A stretch of 64,000 nucleotides of DNA, taken from the NCBI GenBank assembly GCA_949130495.1, contig OX422221.1:154745241-154809240 (forward strand), given 5' to 3'. Within the stretch, counting starts at the first letter, position 1, and every line of letters begins with the position of its first letter. The notes beneath the pieces were generated by a model, which was not told where the DNA came from, searched no databases, and was given only the letters and a program-made list of their open reading frames with translations. The stretch comes from Sambucus nigra (taxonomy: Eukaryota > Streptophyta > Magnoliopsida > Dipsacales > Adoxaceae). Both the position numbers and the translations under genes were made by a program. Shown piece by piece: positions 58,551-64,000 of the stretch.

Positions 58551-59307
58551 ACTAAGGATGACTACAAGTTCCTGGATAAGATGGTTGTTCCTTAAGTCTT
58601 TGATCTGGGTCTTTATCTGATGGGTCAGGTAAATATTTTATTTTTATGGACAAGTGTTTCCTCATACTCCTTCCTCATATATAATGATATATCTTCCTTT
58701 ATTTGCAGACTGTATGCATCTTTACCTCGGCCCATAAGTGGATGGTCTAGAATTATCCTAAAGTTTAAGAGTCTGACTGAGCTCTCAGGTCTGAGGAGAA
58801 GTTAAAGAAATGATTGAAGACATACCAAGATGGCCTTGATAAGGCTCATAATGATCTACAGAGTAAGGAAGATTTGCTGAAGGAGAAGAACGACCTGATC
58901 AAGGAGAAAGACGAGGCTTTGGCCGTATTGATGATCACTCATACCAAAGATATTACTGAGGCCATGCATAGGGGAAAGGACGAGGCTTTATCTCTTGAGG
59001 GCCTTGAGAGGATCAAGGTCGAGTCTGTTGAAGCCTTCAAGGCTTCAGATGAGTTTGGCAGCTTTGGCATCATTTATCTGGAGAGGGCATGAAAATAGCA
59101 TGTCGGTGGATCTCCACCAAATTTATTGAGGTCGTCTCTTCCATTCGACCTGCTTTGGATGCTCCGAACTTTACTGATTCTCTCTTTCATGTTGCCCTGG
59201 ATTATGTGGAGCTATTGGCGACAGCCGGGGCCAACCTTCAAGTTGATGATGGTACTGAACCTAACATAGAGGGAACCCTCGTCTTTAATCTTGAGCTAAC
59301 TTCTTAG

Positions 59308-59649
59308 GGTGGCCGCCTGTGGCAGATACCCATTTTTATTGTACCTTAATTTGGCTTGTTATGGACAACTTAATACTTCCACATTTTTTGCAAACTCGGT
59401 GTTGTTTTGTGAAATGAAGCTTATTGCTCTAATATTTTCATTCTTTCTTATTTTGCTCGCATGCTTTAATTATGCTTATTGTGTTGTTCACAAGTCTTCC
59501 TTAGTCCATTACTGTCGTCTTGGCCGGGGGATCAAATCCACCAAGTCAATGATGTTTTAAATAATAACGAGGACTAAGTGAATTTTAAATTTGCATCCAC
59601 CAAATTAATGATGTTTAAGCATAAGTTCTCCCTCATCGTTTTGAGAGTG
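59308..59649. other. 3' flank of PMD pseudogene
   Basis: AT-rich, with two similar phrases CCACCAAGTCAATGATGTTT and CCACCAAATTAATGATGTTT (59538-59557 and 59597-59616). No coding support; the 83-codon frame here has no motif. Confidence 0.45.
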
Positions 59650-60361
59650 CATGGAGAGTCGTCTTATCCAGCACTATCATCTCGGTCGAGCAGATGGTTC
59701 CCTTAATCCTGACCTGTGTCGACTATTCACCTCTAGCTGGCCCTCGTCCTAGATAAATGGGGGTTGGCTATCTTCCCCCACCCTCCTTGAGCCAGCATTG
59801 CTCCTTGACCTGAGCAACCTTTATCTCAAATCACCAACTGGGACGAGCCTTTTAAAGGTCGACCCTTTACTTAATCGGTCAAAAGCTAAGCCCTTGGTCG
59901 GGCATCTGAACTCGGCCTCCTATTACGACCTCGACTTCCTTGAATGGGGCATACGGTATTCCCAAATACTTTGTATGGCTCCCAACAATCAATTTGAGCA
60001 TCTTCAGCCTCATAATCATCATATCAGTCCTCTGGGAAGGGTTGACCTTACCTCCTCAGGCGTAAACACCTAGGGTCAAAAATGTCCCTTCGCCATTGAA
60101 GAGGTGGTAGATCCCTGCAAGGTTCCTGGGGTGGTCCCCTAGCCCCCTGGTGATGCTCCCTAGTTTTCGGAGTAATCATCTCTGACGGGCTCTTGCTGGT
60201 CTGATTACTACATTTTGGCTGAAGGCAACTAGCTAATTTTGTATTACCTGTTGGCTTGCTGCCAAGGATTTCAATGCGGCTGCCACCTCAGCCATTTCTG
60301 ACTGAGGAGATGGGTTGCTGGAACAAGGACCACTATATGGTGGTGGAAATTCTGATGCCAT
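59650..60361 (-). pseudogene. gypsy-type gag start, decayed
   Basis: On - the ATG at 60361-60359 gives MASEFPPPYSG, then EMAEVAAALKSLAASQQ, after which a stop occurs. Further frames leftwards are broken. A Pro-rich start with a short helical segment a few hundred bases after a primer site is usual for plant gypsy Gag. The + frame 59798-60073 is its shadow. No Gag core domain could be read with confidence, so the assignment leans on the adjoining LTR. Confidence 0.5.
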
Positions 60362-60543
60362 GTATTAAACCTTACAGATGAGATATAGTTGAAGAGAAGA
60401 AGCCTTGTATCTCAACATGAGATCTTTCAATGGTGCAATAGCTCCACAGGAGGGGATGGCTAGTTCACCACCAAAGAATCCGGTGAGTAAAAGCTATAGG
60501 AGGGAAGAGATGATAATACTCGTTACCACAGATGGCGCCAGAA

Positions 60544-61394
60544 TGATGATACCAGAAATTGTATCACCATGTCACAGATGTATGAAGCTCAAACATGAAT
60601 ACAACAATGGTAGTGCTCAAAAAGTAAATAAACAAAGAAGGTGATGAGGTGTAGAGGAGGAACACCTGAATATAAGTTGTTTGGCCTGAGCCTACGTCCA
60701 CTGTGTGTGTGAGTGAATTTCACTAGTGAATGAGGCACTAATGGCCTATTTACAACACAAGCTCTCTCCCTATCTCTCTTCTATATATAATTGACCAGAG
60801 TTTCATCTAGGGTTTTAATAAGGCCATCCTTTTAAATGAAGAAGATGAAAGGTATATATAGTGCTTAGGGGTTATAGTATACCCCCCAATCATGTTGTGT
60901 GGATGAATACATTTCTCTTAGCCAATATAGTGTGGTCATCTGGCCCTGTCACATATAAGCCATGATGACTAAATATTCCCTCACGTGAGGGGATGACCTG
61001 GTGGTAACGGTTTTAGCTATCACATTCTTCACGTTCACGCGCATATATCCATGTGTCCCTCAATGTATGTGCTCTCTTAGGACGAGGACTCCGGGCGAAC
61101 TTAATGGACAAGAATGAACCCGTAGAACTTTAACTTTTGTGGAAGGACAACTGTCTTATCTATTAGTCTCATCCTGGACCCATCGAAATGGGGCTAGACG
61201 AGTGTGAGGATACTCAATCTTTCAAGAATAATGCAGATCCCCCATACTAGGTGATTGATGAGGGCCGAGGACAAGTCATTTGACTAAGGCTGAGTCTCCA
61301 AGGCCGCGTGGTAACTTCTCATTTATGTTCAACTGGTAAGGGTCGGCTAAGGCCAAGGCTCATGGTCCTAGACGAGGTGATACTTGATATATCA
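60544..61394 (-). repeat. 5' LTR of a gypsy-type element
   Basis: TGATGATACC to GATATATCA on +, about 851 bp with TG...CA ends. On - the bases following it read TTCTGGCGCCATCTGTGG, close to the start of the internal region in many plant gypsy elements (TGGCGCC). A TATA-like TCTATATATAATTG lies at 60780-60793 on +. No partner LTR is in the window, so the ends are inferred. Confidence 0.6.
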
Positions 61395-62249
61395 AACATA
61401 TTGCAAATACCTCAATAGCTCTAATCCATTTAAAGAAAAAATGTCCAATGTTGAAATCCTCCACCACAAATTACAAATCTCTAAAAAAAATAAATCATAA
61501 CAAATAAACATCAATAGCAAGAAAATAAAGCAAATCGAACCATAATACTTCATTACTAAAAAGAGCATTCAATTTAGGGTTAAAATTTGGAGAAATACAT
61601 TAATACTTCATTGGTAAAAAGATAAATATCCGCACATTAATAGTAATAAAATTAAACGAACCAAACCATAATGGTATACCTTTACATAGGCGGTTTGACA
61701 TTGTCGATTGGAGAGACTTCTACACATATTTTTTTGGACAAATATTTATTAAAGACTGTAATCAATAGAAAAAAAGTATTATTAGAATTTTTTTAATACA
61801 AAATGGTATACCTTTTATTAAAAATTCCAATGCCCTTTTTTTTAACTTGATCAACTTAAAGATTCATTTGTTTTAAACTTTTTGTTTGTCATAGATAATA
61901 TTTTGTAATTTTTCAAAAAGAACATAAGTTAAAATATGGGAAGAACTAATAGCCCTCCAGATAATATAGAAAAAAGAAAAGTTAGAGAGAGATAAAAAAA
62001 TCCACCCCATTTCTAGATAATACAGAACCAATAGCCCTCCATGTCAACTCATGTATGGTCTCCCACCTCCATAACCAAAAAAAACACCCCATTTCTAGAG
62101 AGAGTCCGGGGAATATTCAACTCATTGAAGGTCACTAGGGTAAGTTAGAAAAAGAGCAGTAGAGGCATTTGTTTTCTAAAATGCTGAGTGGGGCACGTGT
62201 CCCCCCACTAATATACTCCTTTTGCCAGTGCCGCCACACCCATGATAGA
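61395..62249. other. AT-rich sequence without recognised gene
   Basis: Contains two similar CACCCCATTTCTAGA phrases (62003-62017 and 62085-62099) and a G-box-containing GGGGCACGTGTCCCC (62193-62207). No element ends were found. Confidence 0.45.
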
Positions 62250-63010
62250 ATAACCTAGAATTGAAACCAATTTTTATCTCAGAAAACTATGCGAATATTA
62301 ATCTGGTATAATATCACCCGTTCACTATTAGTTGCTCAACATCACAATATCAGTTTGGGAATGAACTGAGCAGGCAAGAAAAGGAGAAAATGCTCAGAAA
62401 GAGAGAGTACTTGTGTATTTTTCTTCTGTGTTGAGTAGAAAATGTTAAAAGGTTGTATTTATGTGTGTTCTCCTTGTTTTCAAAATAAAGACTTAATGCT
62501 AGTTATTAAAGTGATCAGGACTGAATGTCTAGTGAATGAGAGCCAAGGAAAGTAGGGTGAAAAGTCTCCCACTTTCGGGAGTCAAATAGAACGCTTTCGG
62601 ACAAAGAAGAATTAAAAAAGAAACATTTTTTTAATTTCCGTTCTGATTTTTATTTAAAAAAGAATTATTTTTTACCCAAAATATTTAATACACATCGCAA
62701 GACCCAAGACCTAGGATTTGAACACGGGCACAAACCGGGTCGGATGGACGGATGGTGGTGGTGACGCACACAAGTGTGTGGGCTTTGTCCCAATAAGTTC
62801 TCCCACCAATCATACACAAAATTGTAATGCCCAAAGGGCTTGTCCATTAGTCCCAAAATAATTGTTGATATGCTACACCAATTTTAGTAATTCTACCGAT
62901 GTGGGACAAGCTAAAGCTGGGAAAAAAGCTCTTCTTATCTTTCTCGAAAGTAAAAGACACAAATGAGTTTTCAAACTTTACACTCCTTTTGTCAACAAAG
63001 GTTCCAAAAA
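62250..63010 (-). repeat. 3' LTR of copia element on minus strand
   Basis: On - a polypurine tract AAATGGGGGAT (63020-63010) is followed by TTTTGGAACCTTTG, where the family has TGTTGG. Then comes a body including TTGTCCCACATCGGTAGAAT (62900-62918), common in plant LTR promoter regions. The left end was not found, so 62250 is a guess. The ORF 62856-62665 falls inside and is not a gene. Confidence 0.6.
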
Positions 63011-64000
63011 TCCCCCATTTGTAAATTTTGAAAATATATTGAGGAATAATTCATAGAATTGTGCATAAGCAAAGTTGTCTTTCGACTTAAACCTTTACAT
63101 AGTAAAGATGATTCAGATTATACTAGAGTAACCGTAATTTTGAACTCTATCTCTGATAAAATCATGCATACAACCATACTCAGGTGTAGTCCTCAATCCA
63201 TCACGTTACGACCATGTGCTTTTATTCTAAGATAGTGAACGCTCTAGGAAATTTGTCCAAAATTACCATAGGAAGCGACCTCACTTCCACATTCACATAG
63301 GTAAATCTATCAAGGATACTTCTGTATCTAGGTATCCTACTCAAAATAGAGATATAAAACTTCATTAAGAGTTATAAATAACTCATCATTAACTCGTTTT
63401 GGGTTATCATGCTTCATAGAAATGGACTCAGGAAAAAAACTCCATATCTAATAATTAGCATGATTCAACCCATATCACTTGTGACTTGTTATTACCCTTT
63501 GAACCTATTTCTTAGGATCTACAATCTATAGATTAGGTTACCATCACAAGTGACTCAAACATCTAATGGCTTTAGTCCCATCCCTTTCGAAGTATTCACA
63601 CATTTCTCTATATAGTCTTTTCATTAAAAAATTAGCCAAATTTTTCTCAGACCGTATGCGATCCACTCTCACAACACCCATAGAGATAAATTTTTCAATA
63701 ATACTATGTTTGTGACATATCTTTCACTTTTTGCCCTTATAGTAACGATTGCCAACTTTTATAATAGTCGTGGTAGTATAACAGTGGATAAGAATGACTG
63801 GTATCTCTCTCTCCCATAATGGGATATCTGACAGAAGGTTTCCTAACCAACCTGCCTCCTTACTAGCTGTAACTAGTTATATCATCTCTGACTCTATAAT
63901 ACATTGAGCCAAGCTAGTCTATTTCTTAGACTTCCATGAAACTGCACCACCAACGATACTAAATATTTATCCACTAGTAGCTTTGTAGTCATCAAATAGG
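63011..64000 (-). pseudogene. copia RNase H end and 3' non-coding region
   Basis: On - from the window edge the RNase H of a copia element is readable: GGAVSWKSKK (near 63945-63915), SLAQCIIESEMI, TASKEAGWLGNLLSDIPLW, then VGNRYYKGKK, IIEKFISMGVVRVDRIRSEKNLANFL and GTKAIRCLSHL at about 63555. Stops occur at several places. The remaining 540 bp to the LTR is non-coding. The element continues beyond the right edge of the window. It differs in sequence from the other two copia groups here (TMESEF-type RNase H in place of TTEAE). Confidence 0.78.

Larger units (their letters stand above)
52447..59307 (+). pseudogene. plant mobile domain (PMD) gene with coiled-coil C-terminus, broken
   Basis: The frame opens at ATG 52447 (MASSPHTAFTGIANIV), then stops near 52618. 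Next comes a 10-residue repeat region (52635-52890), shifted by a 29-base sixth unit. Then comes a PMD-like domain (PF10536 type): YLRTRQHIDLAFTNAHPILV, then KEWVSWVGHILGVPSF, ASHWIRYSHTF, WGEFTITTEDVCELITLTY, followed by a stop. It continues at 53775-53996 (LTLGSLYTWLDHAH) and 54007-54429 (VVRQFGYDQGVHT). A Lys-rich linker (about 54660-54830), a chain of short exons (55000-57600) and a coiled coil with FKASDEFGSFGIIYLE (58814-59307) follow. PMD proteins are either host proteins (MAIN/MAIL family) or TE-borne; repeated stops make this a pseudogene. Confidence 0.72.

Overview
The window reads as nuclear DNA of an angiosperm, most likely a eudicot. It is AT-rich, holds no convincing intact host gene, tRNA or rRNA, and is built almost entirely of plant transposable elements of many ages. 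Copia and gypsy LTR retrotransposons use plant-type initiator-Met and Asp tRNA primer sites. CACTA, hAT and Mutator-like DNA transposons, L1- and RTE-type LINEs and tRNA-derived SINEs are also present. Every coding stretch carries stops or frameshifts. All calls come from reading the sequence; family names rest on recognised motifs, not on searches.

Layout. 1-7103: a decayed Sirevirus-like copia element on +, cut by the window edge, with a hAT MITE in its 3' region. 8882-9357: a second hAT MITE with an 8-bp duplication. 9404-12740: two inverted copies of an unclassified repeat flank a Mutator-like foldback element (10420-12074) that keeps a perfect 9-bp target duplication. 13815-40566: a nest. 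A Tnt1-like copia element on - (ATATC duplication, 505-507 bp LTRs) is the host. Its 3' region contains a 7.1-kb CACTA transposon (14398-21477), which itself holds an L1 LINE fragment. Its RT/RNase H boundary is split by a gag-only Sirevirus-like element on + (22169-36541). That element's 3' LTR is in turn split by a gag-protease-only gypsy element on - (28006-36443, GTGTG duplication, tRNA-Asp primer site).

40850-43960: an RTE-clade LINE on - containing a SINE with its own duplication. 44455-46060: one LTR and the 3' edge of another Sirevirus-like element on -. 46061-46775: a 358-bp tandem duplication. 47448 to about 50640: the left end and transposase remnants of a second CACTA element. 51570-59307: a plant-mobile-domain (PMD) pseudogene on + with a minisatellite upstream, a second minisatellite in its coding part, a chain of duplicated mini-exons and a coiled-coil end. 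59650-61394: the 5' LTR and gag start of a gypsy element on -, antisense to the PMD gene. 62250-64000: the 3' LTR and RNase H end of another copia element on -.

The most interesting parts are the PMD locus with its shared minisatellite motif and exon duplications, an RNase H1 N-terminal/viroplasmin-like exon inside the first CACTA transposon, palindrome arrays in the LTRs of several elements, and the dateable insertion nest.
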